From: Notospermus geniculatus
Lineage: Eukaryota; Nemertea; Pilidiophora; Heteronemertea; Lineidae
DNA: 64,000 bases
Reading direction: 5' to 3'
Assembly (NCBI GenBank): GCA_002633025.1
Contig: NMRB01000769.1
Location: 89,543 to 153,542 of the forward strand
Under the pieces are notes generated by a model that made no database searches, was not told where the DNA came from, and saw only the letters and a program-made list of their open reading frames with translations. A program made the position numbers and the translations under genes. The first letter of the stretch is position 1, and each line of letters opens with the position of its first letter. Positions 43,011 through 54,518 of this stretch are shown piece by piece.

Positions 43011-44068
43011 CCTTTTAGCTTAACTGTGAGCTATATGCGGTGTCTGTCGTCCGTCGCCGTCGGTTACCGGGGCAGTTTTCGTAACCTCTGGGGCTACTGT
43101 CCTGAAACTTGGTACATGCACATATATACCCCGATTCGATTCTTGGCTTGGCCAGCAGATGGCAAAAACCGAAAACACATAAACTACATCTCCATTTTTT
43201 TATAATAGGTGTATTGCATAATTAGGATACATAAAGGCAGGATCAGACGGGGCGAATTTTTGCTTTCAACCTCACGCAGCCTGGTTGAAAGACCCTGAAT
43301 TTGATACCTGCAACCTCAGGTTGCCATGTTTGAACGCATCTGGAAACCAGTTTCAACTTCCCTCTGGCAACCTCTTTCCAACCAACGACCAAGAACAAAC
43401 ATGGAAAATCCACGATTCACAACTGCGGAAAAAATATCATATGCCTAAAGCTAGGAATCCGCCACTGATTTTCAAGCTGATTTTGCTTTGCGGCTTAGTT
43501 TGCAACTGGGTTGCGTTGCAACTGGGCAGCCGATCGCCGTAGTGGACTCGCCAGACGTGATTTCCACCAATGGGGAAGATGTGGTCAATTTCAGTCGCCC
43601 ATCTGTCGGTGACCGGTATCAGTTCCTTGCGATCGTATTCAATCGCAGGTAGGCCTAGCAGGTTGGAAAGCAAGTCGCAACGCAGAAAATCAGCAGCGGA
43701 TTCCTAGCCTAATTCAGCTCCTTGCAGGCGAGGATTTAACTTGGTTAGGGGCCTACCTGCACTTGGTGTTATCATCCAGTAATCCTGTAATCCCAGTAAA
43801 CATGTGCTGGCTTTTTAAATATTAGTAATCCTGAACAGCTTTTATATACCAAATTTAGGGCGTCCAAAGATTGTAGGCCTACCAGTACATCAGTGTAAAA
43901 GTGAACAGCGCCCATTAACTATTTCAAGGTGACCGGGGCTTGATTAGAATTCCGGTGCTAAATCTCAGACGTTCTGCACTGTTGCTTTTTCATGATTTAT
44001 TGCTCGGTGATATGGGGAGACTTTTCTGCCGTTTGGAGTCCGCCACTTGTTAGGCTGAAAGGGTAAAT
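43011..44068. other. R1 terminus fragment, otherwise empty
   Basis: 43012-43220 carries the R1 end in reverse ('ccgtcgccgtcggttaccgg', 'aacctctggggctac'). The rest has 'gcaacctc', 'ttgcaactgggttgcgttgc' words that may be decayed inverted repeats. No gene. Confidence 0.4.
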
Positions 44069-44354
44069 GTCGTCCTGGGTATATACAAAGATTACCCAGG
44101 ATATCAATCTTTACTAAAACAATACCCTGGGTGAAGTTTCGGTAGCCGAACATCACCCAGCATCCGCTATCAGTGCCTAGGAACGAGTCCTATTCAGAAA
44201 TTCCGTGGAATCTCGCGGTCTCGCGCCGCGGTACTTGTTGAGTGTAGCTGTCCATGACATTCTTCAGGCGGTCATGTGACCACGGGCGAGACACCCAGGG
44301 TATTGTTTTAATGAAGACTGAGATCCTGGGTAATCTTTGTATATACCGAGGACG
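44069..44354. mobile_element. 286-bp relative of the 38.8-40.7 kb element
   Basis: The left arm gtcgtcctgggtatatacaa … is matched by the complement of 'ttgtatataccgaggac'. Shared 'tcgtcctgggtat' and 'ataccctgggt' words link it to 38804-40734. Confidence 0.7.
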
Positions 44355-44459
44355 CAGCTTGCCTCTGTCTGATCGGCTACTCCGTGAATATGAGATGTTC
44401 CCGTGAAGATAATGCCACCATATTTGTTCTCGCTTCGAAAAATCAAAATAGAAGGCGTC

Positions 44460-45515
44460 TATGGCAAGCGGATTGTCCAGTTATTCAAAAAACCTATATT
44501 TTTGCAATAAAACTTAGTTTTTGTGGATAAAATATAGGTTTTTTGACAAAAACTAATATTTTCTCCAAAGAACCTAGTTTTCGTCAAATAACTTATATTT
44601 TTGCCAATAAAACCTGGTTGTTTTCAATAAAACCAAGTTTTTTACGATAAAATATAGGTTTTTCAATCATCAGCATAAAACTTAGTTTTTTGTCTAAAAA
44701 TGTTAGTTTTTCGGCAATAACTGGACATATAGCCAAGAAACTTATATTTATGCTTAAAAAAACTGGTTTTATAGAAAAAAACTTAGTTTTTCTTCAATAA
44801 AACCAGTATTTTCGTAGAAAATACTGGTTCGTAGAAAATATAGGTTTCTTGAATAACTGGACAAACGGCGTACAAAAACCTAGTTTTTATCACGAAACTT
44901 GTATTTGCTACCTCGTCCCACGTACACGATCCTTTGTCATATTGGGACGAGGATAGGAAACCTGGGGCCTATGGGTCATGATGTATATGGTTGCACGCAC
45001 AGCACTACAACTGTGGACGGGTATTTCGCAACCTCGTCCCGGCGAAATAATCTTGGTCAGTGGGGGCGAGGTTCAAAAAGGTAGGTTTCCATAAAAACTA
45101 GGTTTTTATCAAAAACCTACTTTTTATGGCATAAAACTTGGTTTTAGTAAAAAACTTGGTTTTTTGACCAATAAACTTAGTTTTATGGAATAACTGGACA
45201 TTTCAGTGCAGAGACTTAGATTTCTGTCGATAAAATGGGGGTTGTTTGGCATAAAACCAGGTTTTTTGCCATAAAATATAGGTTTTTGACAAAAACTAAG
45301 TTTTTTGATAAAAACCTATATTTTATGAAGCAAAAAACTAAGTTTTCTTCTATAAAACTTGGTTTTAGACAAAAACAAGGTTTTTTGGGAGAAAACATTA
45401 GTTTTTGTCAAAAAATCTATATTTTATCCACAGAAACTAAGTTTTATGAGCAAAAAACTAGGTTTTAGTGCAAAAATATAGTTTTTTTGAATAACTGGAC
45501 AATCCGCTTGCCATA
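44460..45515. mobile_element. 1056-bp element made of A/T half-palindromes
   Basis: Begins TATGGCAAGCGGATTGTCC and ends with its complement; the arms match for over 50 bp. GGCGTC flanks both sides (44454-44459, 45516-45521), a 6-bp target duplication. The body is about thirty modules of the form AAAAC(C/T)TAGTTTTT or AAAACCTATATTTT separated by 8-15 bp, many near-palindromic. The 12-mer AATAACTGGACA occurs four times plus once inverted. A G/C-richer core (44905-45080) has two 'cctcgtcc' words. No gene. The superfamily is not recognised. Confidence 0.85.
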
Positions 45516-45521
45516 GGCGTC

Positions 45522-47503
45522 CTGTGTTGAAATATGCCTGCCGAGTAGGCTTTCGAAGGCAATATTCGAACGCTGGAGAAGAAAACAATAATGTGATAGG
45601 TTGATGACGAGGGGTTTGCAGTTTGGCTGCTTGATGCAACAAGTTTTGCCACCAATGCCACAGCGGCAATGGACACTGACACACAGATGATGTCGGCCAA
45701 TGTAGATGTAGGACCTATACGATGTTGCCTACTCACGCTAGGATGCTTCAGCGGGGCGACCACATTCCCGAGGATTTAGGCCTACATAATATCCCTCGGA
45801 AAATATCCAAATATATTTCTATAACTAAATCTGACGCTGCTCAGTGTTTGTAAACATACGATGTTGTCAGCAATAAAAGTAAACACAGAATCCGTGGTAT
45901 ATTACCTTTAAGCAGACGTAGCAGAATACAGTTAGCCCAGACCGTCTCGCTCACGTCTGTTAGAAGTAAATGTATACAGTGGAAGTGGTCCGGAACGAAA
46001 TTTGATTGGTCGGTGCCCTATTTGGAATATAATAGGAATTCCATTAAACATTAAGTCATGCACGTCGACATGGTCGATGCCTACAAAAGGAAACCACAGT
46101 ATTAACGAGACGCACGTACAATACAACTATTGGTTCCTACCAAATATGGCAAACAATGGTTTAAAGACAAAGAAGTTAACATAGATATTTTGGGCGAAAG
46201 GATTTAGTAAAATCTCCGACAGCAACCGGCTGTACGACAAGGTTTATCTGCAGCCGGAATTCCCTTCTTCATGATAACGTTGTTATTGTTCGGTGACCTT
46301 ATTCCAAGATTCAACAAATTGCATCGACTCTCATGCGTCATCTAAACTGCCGGAATTTTGTGCGGAAGGTTGCATATATCTCAGCTGAGTATTATAAAAT
46401 CAAGATAATGTCAACGTCTTGCAATAGATAAACATGTTCAGAACAATTTGAGCCTATTGGTAATCTGAAGTACGATCCGATGACTTCAAATAATGCATTT
46501 GAAAGTGTGATAAATTCACAGCAGAGGCCTCCTCCGCAAGTCCAGATTGACTACTTCCTGTCGTCAATAATTGGACGGGCGATGAGCCTTGCAGGCCGGT
46601 TAAGGAGGTTCATTCGCACACAGCAAATCAAAATAAAGAGAGGTACGTGACGTCATGATTCATACACGTGGTTGAAAAACTTCGGAATGGCGCGGAACAC
46701 AAATGCCAAACACACTTGACACAACCAGCAGCACTACGCCCGCCGTGCATTAGGCTTTTATGATTATATGATTGTTCATAAGCCTATGGTGTCGGGGCTA
46801 GGGGCAATTGCACAGCACAGTACAAGGCTGTCCCCTGTCACAGGCATTTACATCGCTTATGTTTGCACTAGACCTAAGATTCATGGAGGCTAATATGAGT
46901 GTCATACTACTACCATTACTACTATGCGGTGCTGAGGTCACTGGCATTTTTACTTTTTACTGGCTGCAGACGGCATATTTCGAGGTCATTGCGTGTGGAA
47001 ATTGTCCGGCAACAGAGTGAAGCTGTGAAATTAAAACCGCACAGTATAAACAGATGGGTCATAATCGGCGAGCATAGTCTGGGTCACCCAGCCGCTGTTT
47101 CGAATCTGGCATCCGTATAGCAGTACTGTGGAACGAAACGGCTGGCTGCGCAAGACTACACGCAGCATTGGGGATTCCCCGAATCTCGATACAGGATAAT
47201 GCTATAATGTGTGGTTGTATGGTTCTATACATTACGCACGCCTGTAAATGAGGTTGCACTAAATTTCGGCCTAACTGGAAGTGATTAGCGGTGCATACTG
47301 TGCGGCCTTAAGTAGGCCTAGGCCATGTCTAGGATCTAAACATAACACTGTCCCCACCTGTTCTGAATTTTTGCTAGCCTTGCTTCCATTAAATCAGTGT
47401 TCTCGCCAGGCCTTCCACCCTGTTCAAAATTCAGAGGACATTTCACCACCCTGGCAGGCGCGTGTCCAGAGGGGTTGGGTCCAGGAGGTCCGCCCCCCCC
47501 CCC
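45522..47503. other. Apparently unique sequence, no gene recognised
   Basis: A hairpin 'aggcttttatgatta'/'ttcataagcct' (46752-46783) is present. Frames up to 100 codons on both strands lack motifs. It could contain small exons that I cannot identify. Confidence 0.3.
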
Positions 47504-47550
47504 NNNNNNNNNNNNNNNNNNNNNNNNNNNNNNNNNNNNNNNNNNNNNNN
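47504..47550. other. Assembly gap (47 N) inside poly-C
   Basis: Flanked by C10-C11 on the left and C15 on the right, so a long C homopolymer probably broke the read. Confidence 0.99.
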
Positions 47551-49039
47551 CCCCCCCCCCCCCCCGCTCGCGAAGGCCATAGATATTTTTTACCCGTGTC
47601 ATTTCAAGCGAGCACAAATGACAGGGAGAGGGGAGTAGGTGAAGGGTCTAGCGGGTTCTCGAACTTCGGACCCCTGCCCAAGGGGAGGGTTGGGCACCTT
47701 TTGCACTAACTACTAGGCCTAACTAGGTTGGGGTCGAAAATTCGTGAATTCTGGAGATTGACTTTTTGCTTATTATCATTTTGTGTGTCAATTTTGTGCT
47801 ATTCTGTATCTTGGAACTACTAGGCCTAACATGCCTAATCAGCCTAGATCGATCAACGTACACTGTAGCAAAACATGCCTCTAGACTTGCCAAGTCTCCG
47901 TGTGTTCATCGTATTCCTTCACGTCCTGCCGCCTGGAATTCCACGTGCTTAATGACGTCACGTTGCTCTCTTTATTTTGATATGCAAATGAACCTCCTCA
48001 ACCGGCCTGCAAAGATCATTGCCCAATATTCTATTGGCTCTGCTCTCGAGGTAGGCATCGACTGCGCCGATTTAGCTACGTCACCGTACTATTTTTAGGA
48101 GGGCTTTCCCCATGTTGTGGCCGTTATGCGATAGGTGACGCCTCTATAGCAAATTCCCTTCCCAACAGTCGTGCGCTGACCTTTTTGGTGAAAACATGCT
48201 ACGGCATACCAACACCCTTGCAGACACAAATCATGGGAGATGCAAGGGGCAGCATAGTTTGACACAGACAGATGACTGCACCTTCTACCACACACACAAC
48301 AGCATTTGTGGCTCAAACCTTGGAGGAAGTAGGCCTATAATAAATTCTCCCACTCTCAACAAAGGTGAATCGCCTCCAAGGTTGGGTTTGTATGTCTTGA
48401 ATTTCCGATTGTTCACAACGCTTCCTAAAAAATCAAATAATGTTTATAGGCCCTATTGACTTTCCCACTGATAGCAACCCCACCACCATGTTGGATCGTG
48501 AACATGGTGTAAAAACCAAACGAACGCGTTGTGCACAAATTAAGCCATGCCAAATTGCAGATTGGAACTTGATTTTGAGTGGAACTGTAACTTGTAACCC
48601 CAGCCCACTGCTATAAGTAGACAAAATAGTAGAAGAACCACCACTGTTGGTGGCCGCAGATGTCTGCGCACTGGCGAAAACCATAGACTTACCGGAACTT
48701 TATTCGGGTAAACCCAAAAGGCAAAAACAAAAAGACATGTTTATCAATGCCTCACCAGTTGTCGGGTCGCGGCTTATTCCGTCACCCTTTTGTTGCAAGG
48801 GGCACTGGCAAACGGGGGAGTGGAAAATATTACACAGGTGTAATGTTTTTCAGTGTGGCTATTTTCTGTATGGTTCCCATTGTTCGTAGCACCCTGGGAA
48901 ATAGACTCGCTGTTTCTCTGTGTGTCGCCCATTGTCAGGTCGCCGCTTATTCCGTCAATCTATGGTAATGTCACACTGGCATACGGGCCTCACTGAAAAA
49001 CGTTAGGCTACACCGAGACAAACTGTCTCGATCCAATTA
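47551..49039. other. No gene; fragment of hammerhead-like family
   Basis: 47726-47760 (ggttggggtcgaaaattcgt then gaattctgg) is the 3' half of the hammerhead-like motif, including a five-pair AATTC/GAATT stem III. The rest has paired words 'ctcaaaccttggagg'/'cctccaaggttggg' (48313-48387) that may bound a small old insertion. Confidence 0.4.
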
Positions 49040-49423
49040 AGGACGTCGTACACGATACATTTTTTTCATCGAAATATTTCGGAAAATTTCTCGTCCAATT
49101 TTATTAGAAGGAAATATTTTGCATCCCGACGTAGATGATCCCATTTATTTTGCTAGGAAGTATTACGTTGCAGCATCACGGGGTCATTGTTATTAAAAGC
49201 GGACAAAGAGGCACAAAGCGCCAGTTGTACAACAATCTGCTACCACGGCGCACACGATAGGATTTATTTCCTACAGCGTTTTATTCTAAGAAAAATAGGA
49301 CAGAACCTATTTGTGGATTTTTTCCTATAGGACAAGAATGGGACGATGTTTCCTGTCATATACGGTAAAATAAATTCCTACAAAATATTTCGTAGGAAAA
49401 AAATGTATCATGCACGGCGGCCT
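49040..49423. mobile_element. 384-bp Harbinger-like MITE
   Basis: aggacgtcgtacacgataca … and its near-complement 'tgtatcatgcacggcggcct', flanked by TTA (49037-49039, 49424-49426). Inner 'ggaaatattt' words also mirror. No transposase. Confidence 0.65.
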
Positions 49424-49831
49424 TTACACTAGGCAAAAATGTACCGAACCATGCCCAGTCGTATGTGGCCTAAGATACAGATAAGATAGGTCCATGCCTA
49501 TCTAATCCAGTGATATCAAGAACACTGGCTTGATCAATGTCCGTTGGCGATGCTCTTATGCAGGATATGGAAAAGGATAGATATGGAAGGAATAGATTAT
49601 TTATAATATTAAAAACAAAGATAAACAGTTGAAAATAATGTGCACAGATCGTCAGACGCTATGACCATGTTTGAATTGAATACTGCATTCTGTGCACTCT
49701 TTGACACAATTCCGACTGATACCCTCCCAGGGTCCGAGGTTATCAAAGAAATTATAAGTCATGAAACAAACGTTTTATTTAATAAATTAATGTAGCAAAC
49801 AGTGCAGCGATCGAATGCACAGCATGCTTAA

Positions 49832-50078
49832 AGGTAATGTATCACGACTTCATTGTTTACATTCAATGTTTGTAAACATTGATGTTTAAATCATGTTATT
49901 TTGGACTTTTGGGACATGCCAACCGCTCACATTGAATACTTGCGGTATCAAAAGAATTTCTAGAGGTCATGCCACCAGTAAATTACTGATGAGACAAAGT
50001 AAGACTGGACACAAACAAGCAAAATGTAAATAAACAATGATTTTCGTGGCCCACGAAAATACCCGTGAAACATTATCT
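49832..50078 (+). mobile_element. TTAA-flanked MITE P2, copy 1
   Basis: aggtaatgtatcacg at the left, cgtgaaacattatct at the right, TTAA on both sides. It aligns in inverse orientation with 51624-51871 at good identity. 'tgtttgtaaacattgatgttt' and 'tttcgtggcccacgaaaat' palindromes lie inside. Confidence 0.8.
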
Positions 50079-50254
50079 TTAACAACCAAGGCTGTGTAGC
50101 GAAACGACCAAACAACATAGTGAACTGGATGTAGTGAAATGGTCATGTAGCGAAAAGACCATGAACCACCACAGTTACACCCGTCAAAATAATATATGCT
50201 GGAAAATTCGAAATACATGTAACGCTAAAAAAATGGAAATTGTGCTAAAAATGT

Positions 50255-50402
50255 CCAGGGGGTAGACGTCCGGGGGAGGCAGAAGTCCTACGGGGGTAAA
50301 TGTACGGGGGGCAAATGTCCAATGAGCAGATGTCCTAGAGGGGCAGAAGCCCGACGGGGGCAGATGTTCCCGGGCAAATGTCTGGGGGGGGGGGGGCAAA
50401 TG
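50255..50402 (+). repeat. G-run minisatellite
   Basis: Degenerate 17-25 bp units such as 'gggggcagatgtcc' and 'gggggtaaatgtac' end in G12. Multiple runs of four or more G on one strand could form G-quadruplexes. Confidence 0.7.
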
Positions 50403-50431
50403 TGCTGATTCCCTGGCAGTCTAGGGTGATA

Positions 50432-51462
50432 GGCTTACTGGAATTTGCGCAAAATCAAAATGCGCAATGGGAAAATGCGCAACGGAATTGACCTCGATCC
50501 AGGCTTTCTTGCGCGTCCGATAGCATTGTGTGGATCGCCTGGTCTCGAGTTTTGGGATTCCCAGAAGGGCGCATGCATTATGCTGAGACACTCTGATGTG
50601 TGGATCGATATTAACTCGTGACAACCCCAGTAAACCGCGAAGCGCTTCGCTAAAGCCTAGGTCACAAATGCACCGGGCCCCGTACGATTTTCCCCACCCA
50701 GCGGCTTGCTGCGGATTTTAGAGACTGAAATTCGTATCTAAGATGAATCATGCCGAAATCGCCTCAATAGATAGGCGGAAAGTAGGCTGGATCAAACTAG
50801 GCACCGTAGAAATTGGCCAAAATTTCTGTTTTTACTCACCGTACGGGCCCCGGAGTGGATATGTGGCTGGGGCTTAAGCGAGAATAATGTTAAGGCCTAC
50901 GTCAGCATGGTCAGTACTTGTGACGCTGTGTAGTGTGAATGAATGAACAATATGAAAGAAAACTCCCATACCAAAACACTAGCAGATAGGAAGGACTGTG
51001 GTCCCACAAGGGGTTGGGGGTTCCCCGAAAGTGCGTGAGTTCGCTCACTGAATGATATTTATATATTCCATAAGTTTGAACCATAACTAATGCCCCTGTA
51101 CACGATCAAATTTTTCATCCATTTTTTTGGATATTCAGATTTCGGGGCGGGCCTATTGGAGTTTCAGTGTATAAATCCGCATGTAGGCCTTTATTGAGCT
51201 ATTCAGAAAACTGGATGAAATATTTGATCGTGTACAGCTGCAGGCATAACTAAAAGTAATTGACTGATAACGCGTAACCGTATCCATAATCGTTCGAGAA
51301 TGATGATCACATCTCGGGTCCATGGGACCTGAGGCTGAAACCTGATTGGCGAGATTCGAACGGAAGTGTATTCCTTTTGATGGTGTGTTTTTGAATAATG
51401 ATATCTCCCCTTTGCGCATTTTCCCGTTGCGCATTTTGATTTTGCGCAAATTCCAGTAAGCC
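50432..51462. mobile_element. Mutator-like element with 9-bp duplication, copy 1
   Basis: Inverted ends of about 55 bp begin ggcttactggaatttgcgca. The 9-bp AGGGTGATA is repeated exactly at 50423-50431 and 51463-51471. A 9-bp duplication with long inverted repeats is characteristic of Mutator-type transposons. No MuDR-like transposase frame; a 156-bp MITE is nested at 51091-51246. Copy 2 is at 55219-55974. Confidence 0.85.
51091..51246. mobile_element. 156-bp MITE nested in the Mutator-like element
   Basis: tgcccctgtacacgatcaaa and its near-complement ('ttgatcgtgtacag' then 'ctgcaggca'), with TAACTAA on both sides (51084-51090, 51247-51253). The 7-8 bp duplication could suit hAT-type insertion. 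Confidence 0.75.
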
Positions 51463-51623
51463 AGGGTGATAAGTAAGGACTAAAGGGAGATATTGCGGGT
51501 TTTGGAGGGCTGCTGCTTGTCTTGGACCCGACTTCTGTTAGCACTGTGGTTAGCATGGCGTCCACAAACATATTCCCTCTCTACTCCCATCCTTGTAGTC
51601 ATGACGCTGGACCGCCCTATTAA

Positions 51624-51871
51624 AGATAATGTATCACGTGTATTTTCGCGGGCCACGAAAATCATTGTTTGTTTACATTTTGTTTGTTTTTGTCCAGTCT
51701 TTCTTTGTCTTATGAGTAATTTGTTGCTGGCATGCCCCTCTAGAAATTCTTTTGATCCCGAAAGTATTGAATTTGTTGGGTTGGCATGTTCCAAAAGTCG
51801 AAAATAACATAATGTAAACATCCATGTTTACAAACAATGAATGTAAACAATGAAGTCGTGATACATTATCT
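51624..51871 (-). mobile_element. TTAA-flanked MITE P2, copy 2
   Basis: agataatgtatcacgtg at the left, cgtgatacattatct at the right, TTAA at 51620-51623 and 51872-51875. Reverse of 49832-50078. Confidence 0.8.
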
Positions 51872-52249
51872 TTAACTTCCCTCAACCTTCTGTCTATTAT
51901 GCCCCTGGCAGAAAGGAACCCAACCGCTTTCTGTAGGTGTTTCATGACAACTGACCGTTCTGAGCAAATGGACAGGATACGGAGGAATTGAGAAAAGGCG
52001 ATGCCCCGGGCGATGGCACGTTTACAATGAACAAGGTGGCATGATGCTGGGTGGAGTATAGTGAGTGTCTGTGGGTTTGACGTACAGGTCAGTAGCAGTC
52101 CTTGAATCGCAGAGTTTGACAGTCATATACAAGAAGTTCCGGGAGGATGGGTGTGCATCTCAGGTGAACCTGAAGGTGGGTGGAACTCATTGAGCATATC
52201 AACAAAATCCTCCAGCTCTTCACCCCCATGGGTCCACACGGAGAATACA

Positions 52250-52847
52250 CACTCTAAAAAATCTCTCGTCGAACTGACAAGCTGGAACTCGTTCTCAGAC
52301 ATATGCTTAAATTTACAGCATCTATCTTGTCAATTCACAAGTTTTCAACTTGTCATCCTCGGATAAAGACATCTTACAATTGAAACAAATACATCTTATC
52401 ATTCAGGCTAAACAAAAATTAAAAATTATGCGCCAAGACAGTATTATACGGTAGTTACAAGTACTAACAACAGGTACATATGACAGAAAAACCGTACCTA
52501 CTTTCAGAGCCTACGACGGGATTCGAACCTACGACCTATGTAACATACACTACTAGACATAACTCCTAAACCCACGCGGCTAATGAGGCAACGATGGGGA
52601 CAGCATTCTTAGAGTTTGAAATTGAGCGCTGAATGTGAGGGAAGCGCATGTGCAATAACGTCCTGCCACCTGCAACTTATCGCCATAACTGGAGATCTTG
52701 TCAACTGGACAAACTAACTCGTCACAGAGATGTGTGACTCGCCGTGACAAGTAAATCGTGTCATGAATGACGTAACTCGCCAGACTAACTAAAGCATCTC
52801 GTCAATATTCGCAGACAAGTTGCGATGACAATAACTTTTTAAGAGTG
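52250..52847. mobile_element. 600-bp inverted-repeat element enclosing a tRNA-like unit
   Basis: CACTCTAAAAAATCT at the left and ttttaagagtg at the right. 'gacaagctgg', 'acttgtcatc' and 'gacaagttg' words recur within. At 52510-52595 on the minus strand there is a tRNA-like segment. Confidence 0.5.
52510..52595 (-). repeat. tRNA-derived segment
   Basis: On the minus strand a perfect B-box-like ggttcgaatcc (52519-52529) and an A-box-like tagccgcgtggg about 50 bp upstream. Acceptor and anticodon stems pair poorly, so probably a SINE head or tRNA pseudogene, not a working tRNA. Confidence 0.4.
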
Positions 52848-53205
52848 CATCATCTATGAATCTGAGCCAGCTGTAGGGTGTGAATAGGGACGTAGCCACG
52901 GCCTGTGACTCGAGCATGTGCATGGAAATGATTGCATACTAGGGGGCCATTTTAGTTCCCATAGCAGTGCCCGAGACCTGTAAGAAAATCCTTGAGAGGA
53001 ATTTGAAGGCATTCTTTGATAGGACAAAATGGGCAAGCGTACAGATGCCCTTGATTGCACTCTCTGGTAGGCCCTGTTTCGTCAAGAATGCCGAACGAGC
53101 ATTCAAACCATCATCATGTGGGACACTTGGATATAAACTGACAACATCAGCCCCGAAACATTTTACAGAACTGACTGTGAAAAATATTCTCCGATTGCTG
53201 ACGAG

Positions 53206-53972
53206 CTAGCGCAGCCTCATGTCGACTGTGGCGGAACAAGACTGGTTTGACTCCTTTCGAGAATTTTTGTTGCAATAACTTATAAGCTGCACGAGGCTCT
53301 TCTTACCATCTCTTGTAGCATTTACTCCACGCCCTTCATAAAGCAGGAGGCAACATACACTACCGTAGAAATCGGCATTTGATGTTGGCGCGTGGCCGAT
53401 TGCAAAACGTGCTTTTTTCCGTGGCATAACTATAACGCGGATGTGACCGATTCGTCTGGGATTTCTTTCAAAATGTCGAATAACGCATGTATTCCCAGGA
53501 ACATATCTTTTTATCTCGATCCGCCCTGAGACAAAATCAAATGCCACCTGGACATCAACCCAAATATTTTTAGTTGGTTTAAACACAGATGCATACCGAA
53601 CACACTCTTCACCCACTACTTTCCGTTTGAAAACGATAAAACGGCCAAGCATGGATTTTAAAAGGAACGAGTCGAACTCAGGGTCATAAAGTAACTTGAT
53701 ACTGACAGAGTTAGGAAAATAAAGAGATATTGCCGTTACCGGTGCTCCCTTAGTTATTTTCGAATAATCAATTTTCAAGGAAATTCTGATTCCAAAGTGA
53801 GGTCTACCGACTTTGAAGACTAGAAATCTCACTGGACTGCCGTGGCCATACTGGGCGGTCCGTGGGTCCCCAGACAGACCCGTAGTGTGGGTAAACCTAT
53901 TGTTGTCGAGGTCTCCATTCATGTGACCGAAGAGGTCTCGTCCCCCAGTCAGCTGCGATAGTGGATACCAAC
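53206..53972 (-). CDS. LamG/concanavalin-like terminal exon
   Basis: A textbook acceptor (tttttctatttttttcggtgcag) opens a 255-codon frame to a stop. It starts GWYPLSQLTGGRDLFGHMNG and near its end has IGHAPTSNADFYGSVCCLLLYEG. In the concanavalin-like/LamG fold a 'W/Y-P-L … G-x-D' opening and an 'IG … F-x-G-x-v-x-C-l-x-l-Y' close are typical. These modules bind glycans or proteins outside the cell. The C-terminal tail is Lys/Ser-rich with two cysteines. Phase: one nucleotide comes from the preceding exon, which I cannot identify. The central part is diverged. No poly(A) signal noted. Confidence 0.55.
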
Positions 53973-54012
53973 CTGCACCGAAAAAAATAGAAAAAATGTT
54001 GGTGGCATGGTA

Positions 54013-54027
54013 AAGATAATGTATCAC
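54013..54027. repeat. P2 MITE end fragment between 11-bp repeats
   Basis: Fifteen bases (aagataatgtatcac) identical to a P2 terminus lie between two copies of GTGGCATGGTA (54002-54012, 54028-54038), 30-60 bp upstream of the LamG-like exon. Confidence 0.6.
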
Positions 54028-54127
54028 GTGGCATGGTAGAGGAAGGCCTGGTTTGGGCCACCTGATTCTGGAGAAACGAATTAGTCTTGCTCGCTCAGTA
54101 CACTAACGATTATTAAGGAGGTTTAGC

Positions 54128-54518
54128 AAGCTTACGTTTTACATATACGATTACGATGTAACGACGCCATTACGTCATTACAGAGTGACGTGACGCCTTG
54201 TGACGCGATGGTGCCATCATCTGACGTAAGGCTTCCGTGTATGATAAAAATGTTGTCGATGTATCCCATGTTTGTCCGGCTGTCAGTGACACATAGGTCC
54301 ATCATTTTACTTGTAATCTTCAGTACAACTTGGACATTTACCCATAATTAGGTGTGTCAAATTGAAAGCGATTTATTTGATTACAAACGTGAAATATTTG
54401 GCGTTGATTAAATCGAAAGTTTCCTACGCGTAGCAAGCGATTTGCGCGTAAACAAACTCCCGCAGAGCGGACGTTATGACGTTTTCAAATTGTAATCGTA
54501 AATGTAAAACGTAAGCTT
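54128..54518. mobile_element. 391-bp inverted-repeat element
   Basis: aagcttacgttttacatata … cgattac is mirrored by gtaatcgtaaatgtaaaacg … taagctt. Interior 'gtgacgtgacgccttgtgacg' words. No gene. Confidence 0.65.

Noticed and set aside
45235-45468. Lys/Phe-rich 77-codon frame
   Set aside because: Translation of the A/T half-palindrome array; the minus strand gives a mirror-like frame.
52510-52595. Intact tRNA gene
   Set aside because: Good internal promoter words but acceptor and anticodon stems do not pair properly; same for 21832-21920.
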